From Ascidia mentula (taxonomy: Eukaryota > Chordata > Ascidiacea > Phlebobranchia > Ascidiidae): a DNA stretch of 64,000 nt. A program made the position numbers and the translations under genes. The notes under the pieces are model-generated. The model made no database searches. It had not been told where the DNA came from and saw only the letters and a program-made list of their open reading frames with translations. The stretch is from the NCBI GenBank assembly GCA_947561715.1, contig OX387203.1:558001-622000 (forward strand). Reading direction: 5' to 3'. Of the stretch, positions 34,131 through 46,755 are shown in pieces (within the stretch, counting starts at the first letter, position 1; the number at the start of each line of letters is the position of its first letter).

Positions 34131-37100
34131 TTTGTCACAGCTAGAATGAATAGTTTTTTTGTGCAGAAGAAAATGGCAAGTCTTATCTAGCACTGAATAT
34201 AAACACAGTGTTGTTTGAAATGTCGCCTTCTGCATGTGAAGCATAGTTTTTGTTTTTACACTAGTTCGCTCTACTAAGAAAATAACCTAATATGATCAAT
34301 AGCAATTTAGCTTTCCTATTTAGACTTGTCAACTCCAGGTATTTTGCACCCAAGTATATTGGTTGTCTATCCAGTCTTGAACAGTTGCACTTAAAGTTCT
34401 GATAATGAACCCAGTAAGAGTTCGAAACGTTTACTAACTTAATATGATCAATCGCATATAAGCTTTGGCCTTCCTATTCAGACTCATCAACTCGGCATTT
34501 TGCACCAAAACAACCACTTCTGATAACTTGATCATTTTCTACCTAATCTAGCACTGTATGATATTCTACAAAAGAAAAGAGGCTCCATCTGGCAAAGATC
34601 ACCAGAGCAACCAAACTTATACACAGTGAGCAACAAACTAAAGCATTCATGCTTGAAACACATTAATCCTATGTTGTTCTATTTACAAAGAGAAGACAAC
34701 AGTCTGAAATGCCAAGTAATGGAACGTGTTATGTTTCAATGACATATTGAAGAAAAACATACAAGAAATGTGGTTCCGACTGACCTACAAGTTAACTTGC
34801 TTGCTACAACCATTTTTATTTGCAACAATATTCTAAGCTTCAATAAAAGAATAGAAGTCATTCCAAAACTGCCATGCCTGGTTGGGCAAAATATATGTTT
34901 CCGACTGAACAACAAAACAGCTTCCCTACGATAACATTTTCGAGCTTTTGCAAATACCACTTAAAAAGAAAAGAGGTTGCTCTGATACAGATGGCCAGGG
35001 CAACCAAACATATATATATATTTTTGAAGTAAAAGATTCCTATGATAATATGGTTTTGTACAGTTTATAAGAGGACCATCCAACATAGAATACTTAAAAG
35101 TAAAAAGGAACAGTAGTTTGCCAAAGATTTTTTCCTTTTCAAAGTCAAACTACTCTTTACCTCCTGTCTGGTCAATGTGGGCTTGGCAGCATAAGAAACA
35201 AAAAGTACACCAAAGACCAAAAACCTGTAATGTTTCCATGTTGAAACAGAAAATCTGGTGTGTTGTCGAATTGTTTGGTGACAAATCAAGAAAAACAACC
35301 TTCCTATTGCTACCCCAAAATTAATGTTTTCTAAGGAATCAAAAATCTATTGATTATAGATTATACAATTATGGAATCAGTAAATCATTTAAATCTATTG
35401 ATTATAGATTATACAATTATGGAATCAGTAAATCATTTAAATCTATTGATTATAGATTATACAATTATGGAATCTGTAAATCATTTCAATTTACATTCAA
35501 AAAGTGACTTGGGCATTAACAGAAAATTTACCTGTGTACAAGTGTGAAAAGTTTGAGAACCACTGGGGGTAAAACACGAAAAGAAATTCACTTTTTTATC
35601 AACGTATTAAAACTGCTTATCCTAAATAAAGTTCTCGGCTACAAATAAGGATGCATTTTTTTTGTGATAAATTTAGGGGCCACCTTAAAAATAGAAACAA
35701 GTTAAACCATTGCCATTTTGGCAGCTCCATATTTTTCATTTCTTCTGCTTTTTACACTTTGTACGGATCTCTCTTGATGCTGCTGATGCCTTAGTTGGTT
35801 ACTTCATGCAGAAATTCCTAGGAAAGGATTTTTATTATTTCAACTAAACATGTAAGTTCTATCGTCAAACAAAATAAACACCACAAACTAAATTTATCAC
35901 ATTGATACACTGGCTATTACCATACCCTTAGCATAGATGATAAATAGAAAATTTACATTTAATTGGATAAGAACTGAAGATGCTTTAATAAAAAGCGAAA
36001 CATGTTTTCTAAAACCAGAAGCGTGGACACAAAGTTGTTCTAGTAACATTTAAAATTGAATTGAAGGTTAACTTGTGTCACGTGAAAGAAGTGTTGCTGG
36101 TTTGGTAGATTTCATGTCGTAAAAACAATTTATAGCTACTGATGAAGTTACTTATATTAACAGGTACCTGATGATGACAAGGTGCCATGTTTTCTAGCAA
36201 AAGGAAGAAGTACTGTTGGTTCAAGCAGATGTCCAACTTATTGGGATAAGTTAATAGAGTTTCCCCTAAAAACACCCAAAAAATGTTGATGTTAAACAAA
36301 AAAGCACACGTGCAATACAGCATATACGAAGCCAGTAAGTACCTGAAGCTTTGTACATTCAATACTAATCGACCTCCGCCATGAAATGCTGATGATTAGC
36401 TGAACAACCTCTCAATATCTTGGACCAGTTGTGTTTTTCCACCAGATTCCTGAAAACTCTCTTAACTCCATTAAATTAGTTTGGTGTTCTTATCAATATC
36501 AACCCTTTGCTGTGAAAGTGTCAACGCCTACAATAACAATAGCACAATTTAGCTGAGCTAAATGACATTATGCTTGCCCCAAAAATGAAAAAAAAAACAG
36601 GTGGGCAATTCATTCAAAAATCTTGTACAGATAAGGGTATTGGCAAACTTTTTTTTACTTGAATTAGACGAAAGGACCAAGTTATTAAAAGTGGACATGA
36701 AGTTTGCACCATTTCAAGACAACCTCAGCCACTTGTGTTTTCTTGAGCAAGAAACAATAACAAGCACCAGGAGATATTTTGCATCACAACATTTAACAAC
36801 TACTAGCTCTATATTTTATGATTGTTATGTCACAATTAGTTGGTTAACAACTTCACAATGACACTTTAACAATCCACATTTAAACAATTTTTTTTGCACT
36901 AGATTATTTTCAGGAAATAATGGCAACTCTTAGATAAACCATATTTTAATTTCTCTTTTTCATTTTACACTATTCTGTCGAAGGTCACCTGCCAACTTCA
37001 TTATTCAGATGCAGAAAATGCCACAAGCTAAACAAAAATATCAGTTAGAATATTTACAGAAACACAAACTAGTTGTTACAAATAAAAAAATGCTTAGTCA

Positions 37101-38950
37101 TTGTTCGGATGTATTTGCAAAGTGTTGATATTTATCAATAAAAATGAAAAACCTTTAAAGGTCGGATCTAATTCTCTGCCTTCAGAAAATACAACCCAAT
37201 TTCTTTCCAGGTGGCTTTGCATCAAAAGAACAAATTTATGGGATATTATTATTGGGAATTATGTTTTGTTAACTGGTCGTAACATTAAAATATAGCGGTT
37301 AACAATGCAGCAGCTGCAAGACCATGTCAAAGTAAAGTTCACTAACAGGCAAAAAGTTTGTGCTATAAACTACAGAAAAACTGTTAAAAAATTCGAATAC
37401 AAACTACATGCATATGTTCAAATGATAACCGAAAGATCATGCAGTCAATCTTTTGCTACTATTATGGAGTCTTTTGTTTATATGCCATGATAGACTTTGG
37501 TTAAAAGTGTAAAACTTATCACAGGAGGGTGTGAAAAAACTTGAGGGAGTACCTTATAGCACTGACGATGAACAGAGCAGTGTTCCATACATTTGAACTA
37601 CTATGACTAGGATATTACCTTGCGCTATTCTATGAAAAAAGCATATTTTCATTCAATTATAGTCAATCCTTAATTACAAAGCTGATCAGAAACCCACTAT
37701 TACAAATGAAAGTGCTGAGTCATTGGCTACCAGTATGCACAACATTCAAATATGATTTAGCATAAAAACTTCAACTTCTTAGAAAGCTAGTAAATCAAGA
37801 AAACCCACAACAGCTAAAGCGAGGGCAAAGCTCTTCAGCAGATCAGTGCAAAAGGAAAAGGGCTGATGTTACATGGTTAAAATTGGTCTGTAGAGAAATT
37901 GCCGGTGGGATTGGATGAGAGCCATCAATGTACAGAAAAAACTGCGAGTCAAGCCAGGCAACCAGTGGCGGATCTAAAAAAAAATGAGGGGGGTGTCTGT
38001 GTTTGGTCATGCCAATTATCGAGTTTGGCTTAGGCTAAAATAGGTATCTGGCGGATACGAAAAACAACCCTTAGCACCAGATTATTTCCGTCTTCGTTGC
38101 ATGAAATTGGATTCAGGACAAAATACCAATCGCAATGTGCGAGGCTTATCTGGAGAATGTCTGATTGGAAATGAAATAAGTTTATCTCCTTGTTCCTGTA
38201 GTATCATTGTTTTGTTAACAATGGTCTCCTCTCACTGTCTTAATCTTGCTTTGATGCATTCAGGTACAGGACGCCACATGCATTAGAGATAATGTCAGAC
38301 GTCATCAACTTTTTTAGGCTTTTTGCCAAACGTCAGTTAGTTTTGGAATCGGCGATCCGACAATTTTGCTGATGACCCAAGTATGAAGTCAGCTAAACTG
38401 ACCAAGTTGTGTTAAACCAGATGGGTAGAGCGACACAAGGCAATCGTAAAAAATTTATAAAGTTGTTTCCGTGCATTTTTGCAAGCTTTACTCCAGGTTG
38501 AGGCCTTTTTATACTTAACAGTTTCGTCAGAAGCAGAAGCACATCGTAAAAGGATCGCCTCATTTTGGTTTCTGTTGGCAATGCATTCACTTGGAATGGC
38601 CACTAAGTTGTTGCATGTTGTCAGCAAATGTCTCCAAAAAAAAGAGCATGGATATTATTTGTGAAGAAATATCCAGTATAAAAAGATCAATGCAAAAAAT
38701 TGAAATTGGTGATTTCAATCAAATTTTCTAGAAAACCAAAGTTGTTGCGGAGAAACACTGAATTCCTGTGCAAACATATTGACAAAGAGGGCGCCTGGAC
38801 GAAGAAGAAAAACACATGTATGAAAACACCTTCAAGCCATTCATAAATTCGCTCAAGGATTGAATTGAGTCGAGTTTTAGCCCAATGTTTCAAATCACTG
38901 TTCGTATCAACAATCTAATCCCCATGTTTCTGCGTTAGTTATGAAATTTT
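34130..38950. other. Repeat-rich interval without intact genes
   Basis: Contains a duplicated segment (TAATATGATCAAT at about 34290 and 34440, each followed by a GCATTTTGCACC-like end). A diverged piece of the 40-43 kb repeat sits at about 37800-37930 (AGCGAGGGCAAAGCTCTTCAGCAGATCAGTG). There are many short non-significant frames. I see no gene I can support. Confidence 0.5.
35345..35487. repeat. Three tandem copies of a 48-bp unit
   Basis: ATCTATTGATTATAGATTAT begins at 35345, 35393 and 35441, with the third copy slightly diverged. Because 48 is a multiple of three, the unit keeps a short frame open, which makes an artefactual repetitive ORF at 35350-35547. Confidence 0.95.
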
Positions 38951-38987
38951 TTTAATTCAGAAATCATGATGTATTCAAATTTGTCCT

Positions 38988-39457
38988 ATGTTTTATACAG
39001 AACAACATTTAATGTTAAGAACTTTCGTTCGGTTTCCGATTTGTACGCAGGAGACATTAGCCGTGAAACGTTTCTCGTGGAAGCTGCATGCTGGCACTCA
39101 AAGTGGAACACTGCAAAAGAAGGTGGACAGCAAACAATTGCTGATCAACCTTACAACATTGGATAGTTGCCATCCGCAGATGTTTCTAAACACGAAATTG
39201 TCAAGGGTAACTACAGTAACATAATGATCTAGTTAGGCAATGCATTAAACCGTTTTTACCTTTTTAGATATTCTGGGCGCTTCCAGTAAAAACTGCTACT
39301 GCTGAACAATCATTTTCTAATCTTTGCAGATAAAAGACATATCTGTGAAGTACGATGGGGCAGGAACGTTTTTGCACTTATTAATATACACAAAGAAATC
39401 GATGTTTCTGCAGTAGTGGACAAATATATGCGAAAGAATCGGCGAAAATTAAAATAG
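38988..39457 (+). mobile_element. Relic of a hAT-type transposase C-terminus
   Basis: Translating from 39268 gives IFWALPVKTATAEQSFSNLC, then a stop, KTYL, another stop, STMGQER, then after a frameshift ALINIHKEIDVSAVVDKYM. This matches the conserved hAT dimerisation region (LPV.TA.AERSFS...KTYLRSTMGQ.RL). Upstream, 39030-39190 reads HAGTQSGTLQKKVDSKQLLI in another frame, fitting the preceding segment. In-frame stops and frameshifts show it is dead. Confidence 0.75.
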
Positions 39458-39949
39458 TTGTTTAAAGCCATTTTTCACATAATTTCTGTTGATTTCTTTA
39501 TGCTGTGACAATAAACAACATAACAGAAATAATTATTTCAAAAATGGGTTGCAAGTACCAACGGCACAGCAAATAATTGTCTCAAAAGCGGCGGTCGCGA
39601 CTGGTAAACAGAAAAATTGCAGAGACAAACACTGGCCCGAAGTGTTCGCTCCTGCGTTTGCGTAAATCTAACCACAGTTTTACATCCCTCAAAACAATAT
39701 AGCACAATACTGAGGGGGGGTGTTCTGACACCCACTACAGGCCACCTTTAACTTTGAAAAATCTCAATGAACTAAAATGGATTATTTTATAGTTGATACA
39801 GATTAATGTTTATTGCAGTGTGTTAAAGCCAAAAAAGAGGAAAGTTTACTTTGTGGAAAAATATAAATTAGCTAGTTAAAGCAATGAATAACTTAAAAAA
39901 AGAACTAAAAAAATTGAAATGTTTTGACAGAGTTTTGACCTGAAAAGTC

Positions 39950-42900
39950 AAGTTGTTCTAAAAACCAAAATCTTTAGGAACGGGGATAACCTATCAAGAA
40001 CAACATTTTAATTATTATGAATTCCTGCATACTATGACAACATGTAGAAATGGAAGCGAAGATCTATGCAATTGGAGGTTTGGATCTAAAATCAAGCGAC
40101 TTCATTGCTCGCAGGGTGCAAATATCAAACACAAAAGTCGTAAAGCTTGATGCCAGACAAAAAAGCAGTTTCTATAAAAGAAAACGATGTTCTATCTGCG
40201 AAATATCTTTAAAAAAATTGATTTGGTCAAACCCAAGTATAATATTACAGTAGAATTTGCTTGAGCAAGCAAGGGCAAAGTTCTCTAGCAGATCAGTTTA
40301 AGATGGAAGGTGTGATGTCAAATAGTTAATTTCAGTCAGTGGTCGAGAAATTGCTCTGGATTGAATGTGAGATAGTGAACTATTTAATGGAGGTTTATAC
40401 TGATGTCATTCAGGTATGCACAGAAGAGTCTGGAATCCAACTATCATTGGAGGTCCAGGACATGTGGTAGCGAACGACGTGGCGTTGGTGTCTCGAAGGA
40501 AGCTGTATTAAAATGCCCAAACTTGAGATTCCGCAGCTGTGGGTGTTTGGAGGAATAGACATGGAAACGAAGTACTTTTTTTGAAAAAAAAATGCATTAA
40601 ACAAGACTACCACAGCCTCGAGCCTAGGAACATCAACATGCAAAGGCTTGGGTCCAGGACAAGTGGTAGCGATTGACAAGTCGTTGATGACTCTGAGGAA
40701 GCTTTGTTCAAATGGCCAACCTCAGTTGATTCCACAGCAGTGGGTGTTTGGTGGAATAGACACCCAAAATACTACTTTTTATAAAACGTATCTAAGCCTC
40801 GAGCCTAGAAACATCAACACGCAAAGGTTTGGGTGCACATTTACCCTTCAAAGGGCAGTTGGTCATCAGTGAGGTACACTAAATCCAAATTTTGGCTATT
40901 ACAAAAAAATTCCATTTTTTAAGTGGAGCAAATAGGAATCAAAACTATATGGAAAGAAAAGATAACGTACAAAAAATTAAACTACTACAATGGACTATTT
41001 TGACAAAATTTGGACCTGAAAAGTCAAATGCTTCTACAACCAAAATCTTTCAAGAACAACATTTTATTATGAATTCCTGCATACTATTACAATGTGTAGA
41101 AATAAGAGGGAAGATCTATGCAATTGAGGGTGTGAGTACTGAAATCATGTGGTTACTTTGTTCCCAATGTGCAAATATCAAACACAAAAGTCGTAAAGCT
41201 AGATGGCGTATATTTGGTAGATAGAAAACAATTTCCGTGTAAAAAATTGACCATTTTTAACAGTTTTCACCTGCTAAGTTGCTTTGAAAGGCAATGTATG
41301 ATATACAACTATTCTTGAAGAAAAAACGCTTCATCTGACGGAGATCTTTCAAAAATCAGATTTGGTCAAACCTAAGTATAATATTACAAGTAGGAATTTG
41401 CGGGAGCAAGCAAGGGCAAAGTTCTCTAGCAGATCAGTGCAAGATGGAAGTTGCGAGGTCACATGGTTAAAATCACTCTAGTGGTCAAGAATACTGGTAT
41501 CATGCAGGTATGCAACGAAGACTCTGGAATCCAGATATATGGTAGCGATGGACGAGTTGTTAGTGGCTCAAATAAAGCTGTGTTAAAATGCCCAAACTAG
41601 AGATTCCCCAGCTGTGGGTGTTTGGAGGAATAGACATGGAAACGGAGTACTTTTTATAAAAAATGCATTAACCAAGACTACCACAGCCTCGAGCCTAGGA
41701 ACATCAATATGCAAAGGCTTGGGTCCAGGACAAGTGGTAACGATTGACAAGTCGTTGATGACTCTGAGGAAGCTTTGTTCAAATGGCCAACCTCCGTTGA
41801 TTCCACAGCAGTGGTTGTTTGGTGGGAAAGACACCCAAAATACTACTTTTTATAAAACTTATCTAAACCTCGAGCCTAGAAACATCAACACGCAAAGGTT
41901 TGGGTGCACATTTACCCTTCAAAGGGCAGTTGGTCATCAGTGAGGTACACTAAAACCAAATTTTGGCTATTACAAAAAAATTCTATTTTTTAAGTGGAGC
42001 AAATAGGAATCAAAACTATATGGAAAGAAAAGATAACGTACAAAAAATTAAACTACTACAATGGACTATTTTGACAAAATTTGGACCTGAAAAGTCAAAT
42101 GCTTCTACAACCCAAATCTTTCAAGAACAACATTTCATAATGAATTCCTGCATACTTTTACAATGTGTAGAAATAGGAGGGAAGATCTATGCAATTGAGG
42201 GTGTGAGTACTGAAATCATGTGGTTACTTTGTTCCCAATGTGCAAATATCAAACACAAAAGTCATAAAGCTTGATGGGGGATATTTGGTAGATAGAAAAC
42301 AGTTTCTGTATAAAAAAATCACCCTTTTAACAGTTTTCACCTGCCAAGTTGTTTTGAAAGTTTGTTAATTGTGATCCAACAAGTTTATTTATCATTTTCT
42401 ACATAATCTGGCAATGTTTGATATACAACAATTCTTTAATGGAGACCCACTGAGATTTATTAAGAACAGCTAAAAGACTTGCTTGCCCACGTATTTATGA
42501 TATACAAATGGCAATGTATGTTTGATATACAAATATTCTTGAAGAAAAAATGCTCCATCTGGCAGAGATCTTTCAAAAATAAGATTTGGTCAAACCTAAG
42601 TATAATATTACAAGTAGGAATTTGATGGAGCAAGCAAGGGCAAAGCTCTCTAGCAGATCAGTGCAAGATGAAAGGTGTGATGTCACATAGTTAAAATAAG
42701 TCCAGTGGTCGAGAAATTGCTCTGGATTGAATGTGTGATAGTGTACTATTTAATGGAGGTTTATACTGGTATCATGCAGGTAACCATAGAAGACTCTGGA
42801 ATCCAACTATCATTGGAGGTCCAGTACATGTGGTAGCGAACGACGAGGCGTTGGTGTCTCGAAGGAAGCTGTGTTAAAATGCCCAAATTTAAGATTCCAC

Positions 42901-43730
42901 AGCTGTGGGTGTTTGGAGGAATAGACATGGAAACGGAGTACTTTTTTTGAAAAAAAATGCATTAACCAAGACTACCACAGCCTCGAGCCTAGAAACATCA
43001 ACATGCAAAGGCTTGGGTCCAGGACAAGTGGTAACGATTGACAAGTCGTTGGTGACTCCAAGGAAGCTGTGTTCCAATGCCCAACCTCACTGGATTCCAC
43101 AGCAGTGGTTGTTTGGTGGGAAAGACATCCAAAATACTACTTTTTATAAAACGTATCTAAACCTTGAGCCTAGAAACATCAACATGCCAAGGCTTGGGTA
43201 CACATTTACCCTTCAAAGGGCAGTTGGTCATCAGTGAGTTACACTAAAACCAAATTTCGGCTATTACAAGAAAATTCTATTTTTTAAGTGGAGCAAATAG
43301 GAATCAAAACTATATGGAAAGAAAAGATAACATACAAAAAATTAAACTACTACAATGGACTATTTTGTATAGTTTCCGTGTAAAAAAATGACGCTTTTTA
43401 ACAGTTTTCACCTGCTAAGTTGCTTTGAAAGGCAATGTATGATATACAACTATTCTTGAAGAAAAAACGCACCATCTGACGGAGATCTTTCAAAAATAAG
43501 ATTTGGTCAAACCTAAGTATAGTATTACAAGTAGGAATTTGATGGAGCAAGCAAGGGCAAAGCTCTCTAGCAGATCAGTGCAAGATGAAAGGTGCGATGT
43601 CACATAGTTAAAATAAGTCCAGTGGTAGAGAAATTGCTCTGGATTGAATGTGAGATAGTGAATGATTTAATGGAGGTTTATACTGGTATCATGCAGGTAA
43701 GCACAGAAGACTCCGGAATCCAACTATCAC
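39950..43730 (+). mobile_element. Amplified, decayed Merlin/IS1595-type transposase units
   Basis: Three long repeat units (about 39950-40910, 41000-41990, 42070-43300) and a fourth truncated one (43300-43730) share the same order of segments. Each contains fragments of an ISXO2-like DDE transposase domain: IGGPGHVVAND, GPGQVVTIDKSL, PQQWVFGGIDTQNTTFYK and LEPRNIN. The motif pair occurs twice within each unit, so the catalytic domain itself was internally duplicated before the unit was amplified. Stops and frameshifts interrupt the frames and no unit is intact. Corresponding points are 1071 bp apart between units 1 and 2 and 1294 bp between units 2 and 3. Eukaryotic transposons with this transposase belong to the Merlin superfamily. 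Confidence 0.7.
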
Positions 43731-44103
43731 ATAATTGCAGATCATTTTGTTTCTTCTGTGGGTGTAACAGTGATATGGCATGTTGGCCCATGTCATACTG
43801 TAAACATGACAACCAAGAGGAAGACTGAAGACTTTCAAAAGTATGTTTCAGAGAAATAGTTTGTGACCACTTTTTTGAAATTTTTAGATCATGCAATCAG
43901 TATCGGATAGATGCTGGAAATATTTTATTAAATAATTCTGGTTAACCAAACTGTTTATGGCTGTGTATAAAACATATGACAATATTAAATTTGACAAATT
44001 ACTTTCTATTTGAGGAAAATGTGCATATAAACACTGATTTCTGTGACGTATGTTAAACATGTCTCATAAAGTTTTTTCTTCAACATCTCTTATTCTGTTT
44101 TAG

Positions 44104-44389
44104 ATGTTAAAGAAATTTCAAACTTCTGTGTTTCCTGTAACAGCACAGTTCCACCTGGCAATCGTAGGAAAAAGATATCCTGGGTAAAAAATCATTTGAA
44201 AATTATAAATGCTACTCAAATATGTGTTTTTGACATGTTTGCACTGTCTGTTTTTATAATTCAAAACACATGCTGTTTTTGTGTTCATAGATTTCATGTG
44301 ATTTTTGCGAGAAATGGACACATGTGAATTGTGCTCCAAACGCTCAAAAAAGAACTTTCTGTTGCTTTCCTTGCAAACAATTTAAATAA
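44104..44389 (+). CDS. PHD-finger C-terminal exons, partial gene
   Basis: Two exons, 44104-44183 and 44291-44389, join in phase and code EISNFCVSCNSTVPPGNRRK then ISCDFCEKWTHVNCAP and TFCCFPCKQFK before a stop. The Cys/His spacing (C-x2-C, C-x2-C, W-x-H-x2-C, C-x2-C) is that of a PHD zinc finger, which commonly reads histone tails and also occurs in some transposon proteins. The upstream exon, which must leave one nucleotide of a codon, was not found; the preceding sequence is a truncated Merlin unit. It is either the end of a transposon-borne protein or of a host gene disrupted by the repeats. Confidence 0.6.
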
Positions 44390-46755
44390 ACTTGATTTGC
44401 ATTTGATATTGTTATGTTAGCTTCTTGGGAAATTGTATTAAATAAGCAATATGGGTTCAAGTAGTACGCAATCAAATCAGAGTACAGTGAAGTGACGTCA
44501 GCTGGTGGCGTGCATGTATTATAGGGGCAAGCAGTTTTCGGTGAAGTGTCTGCACCGAGTGGGATCACTGCACAGAGTGAAGTCACTGCACCGAAAACAT
44601 GGCTCAAGTGAAGTAACTTCACCGAAGTGAACATTTTCACCCACAAGTCCGTCTCGAAATTTGGTCGACAAGTTGTGGGCTACTATGTAATAATAGATAT
44701 TCTTAAAAATGTAATTTACCCTACGAAGGCCATATTCAAGAGACTCTGAACCACATAGTGGAGTATGTCATACCACAAGGTGTATATACAAACATCTTTG
44801 AAAGCCTATGGGCACTGGCAAAAATCAATTATCCGTTATGCGTGTTAACTGAAACATTATTCCTACATACTTAATTTTTTGTTTTTTTTCAAGGCAACCG
44901 AAGTCACACTACTTAAGGACGCATATTGGTATTTCTATGAAAATTAGTTTTGGTGCTCGGAAATGCCCACCGTGTAGACCTGTGTCACAATGCAAAGTCA
45001 TGCATCACCAAGCAAAGCAGTGACGCAATTAAGTTAAATTTACGGTTGAATGGGCGCACATGTGCGTGCTGTTGTCATGGCGAATTTTAAGGTGTTTGGG
45101 GCAGTTTTGAGCTATTCCAATTAGGTAGTAACTTGCTGGTGGGTGCTGCTGAAATTTATGTTGAAAATGGAGCAAAAAAATCAGGCTGTGTTTGTGGCAA
45201 AATGAATCGTTTAAGTGTCCAATCATTTGTGATTTTATGAAAGATCCATTTCATATCTACAAATTTTGATCAAAATTAGTCTCCGAAAAAATGGTTTAGC
45301 CACCCCCCTAGGGCCATTTGCCCCCCTGGTTACTCAATATTTTGGTTAAAAGAGCAACCAAAAATGGAACTGGATTTTGCAGAAAAATGAATCGTTCAAC
45401 TACCCACACATTTGCATTTTTTTGTAAGTTCCAACTCTTCTCTATGCGATGGCATCAAATTTAGTTGCTGAAAAAGTGTCAATGCCCTCCCCCAAGGGCT
45501 GGGTATACCCCCCTGTTGGTCATATGATCTTCCAGGAGGCCCAAAAAGTCCTTGCTCTGTACAGTCTCATCCAGGAGCAATTTTTTTTTTTCAACTTTGT
45601 AGAATTCCAGGTCCCTATGTAAGTCACAAGACCCATCAACGGTCATTGGGAAACAAGCGGAACAGTCGCTAGATGCATTACAGCTGAGGGCCTTGAACAC
45701 AGGATTTCTCCTATCTAATACCCATATAGGTCCTTAAACGATTTGGTGTTGGCCTTTAACTCCAATATGTTGCGTTAAATTACGTAACATATTTTAAAAC
45801 ATAAAATATATTTTTCTTTTAACATATGGATAGTGCATTTGAGAGATACAATGTCACATTTATTACAGGTTCAATACAGAACAAAAACCCTAAAGATTGC
45901 ATTGAAATAACAACCCTAACGTAAAACAACATGTCGCCTTCTCTTCAAATGAACAACTGCCGAAAGCACAACACGTAATTATAATTTGTACATATAAAAT
46001 AGATAGATTATAACTTCTCACAGCTAAAAACTATGCTATTCCGTCCCACCTAGAGCCGCAAACAGGGTATTGGACTGTTGCGACGTTGGAAAGTGTTGCA
46101 GTAAGCGCCGTACATTGTTACATTTTTGGACAATGTCAAACAACAATAATAGTAATAATAAAACAAAAGTGTTTACCTGTGTCTCAAACAGGATTCGAAG
46201 AGATAAAACTTGCATCCGACCGATTTCGCAAGTTTCAAGAAAAGGACGAGTTTCCACGCATGACTAAACACGTCGATTTATGACGTCAGTAGACATTATT
46301 TTTAGGAGGTCGTTTAAAATCCGACAAAAAATATAAGAACACAAATGGGTACAGTAATTAAAATTACTGCATTTTTTACGGCAAGAATTTGCGACATGCA
46401 ATACGACAATATAAGTAGAACACTTTTCTTCTGGATTTAACTAGAGACTACTCAATGGTCTCTAATTCAACGCTTCATTAATCAACTGTCGAGTCACGTG
46501 CCAGCAAGAAGATTGTGACCTCACAAACAGTCTACGTGTATTTACTTTTTTCAGAGATGTACAATAAATGAAATGATGTTTATTTCAAGGCAAATAGCTT
46601 ATTAGTAGGCTTTATGGACAATAACATTGTAAACTTGTCATAACTTTATTCCACTTGTTATTTATCAACAATTATAGGTCGATTATTAATTAGCTGACTT
46701 AGCGTAAACAGTTGCGTGTTTTCTATTCGTACGTTGTACTGACCAATCAACAAAT
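44390..46755. promoter_or_regulatory. Intergenic region upstream of the tetraspanin gene
   Basis: No gene is supported. Around 44527-44600 GTTTTCGGTGAAGTG and its near-inverse GTCACTGCACCGAAAAC form a small imperfect inverted repeat. A CACGTG E-box lies at about 46495. The tetraspanin promoter should lie towards the right end. Confidence 0.4.

Noticed and set aside
35350..35547. Repetitive ORF of 65 codons
   Set aside because: It exists only because the 48-bp tandem unit is a multiple of three; the encoded sequence has no family features.
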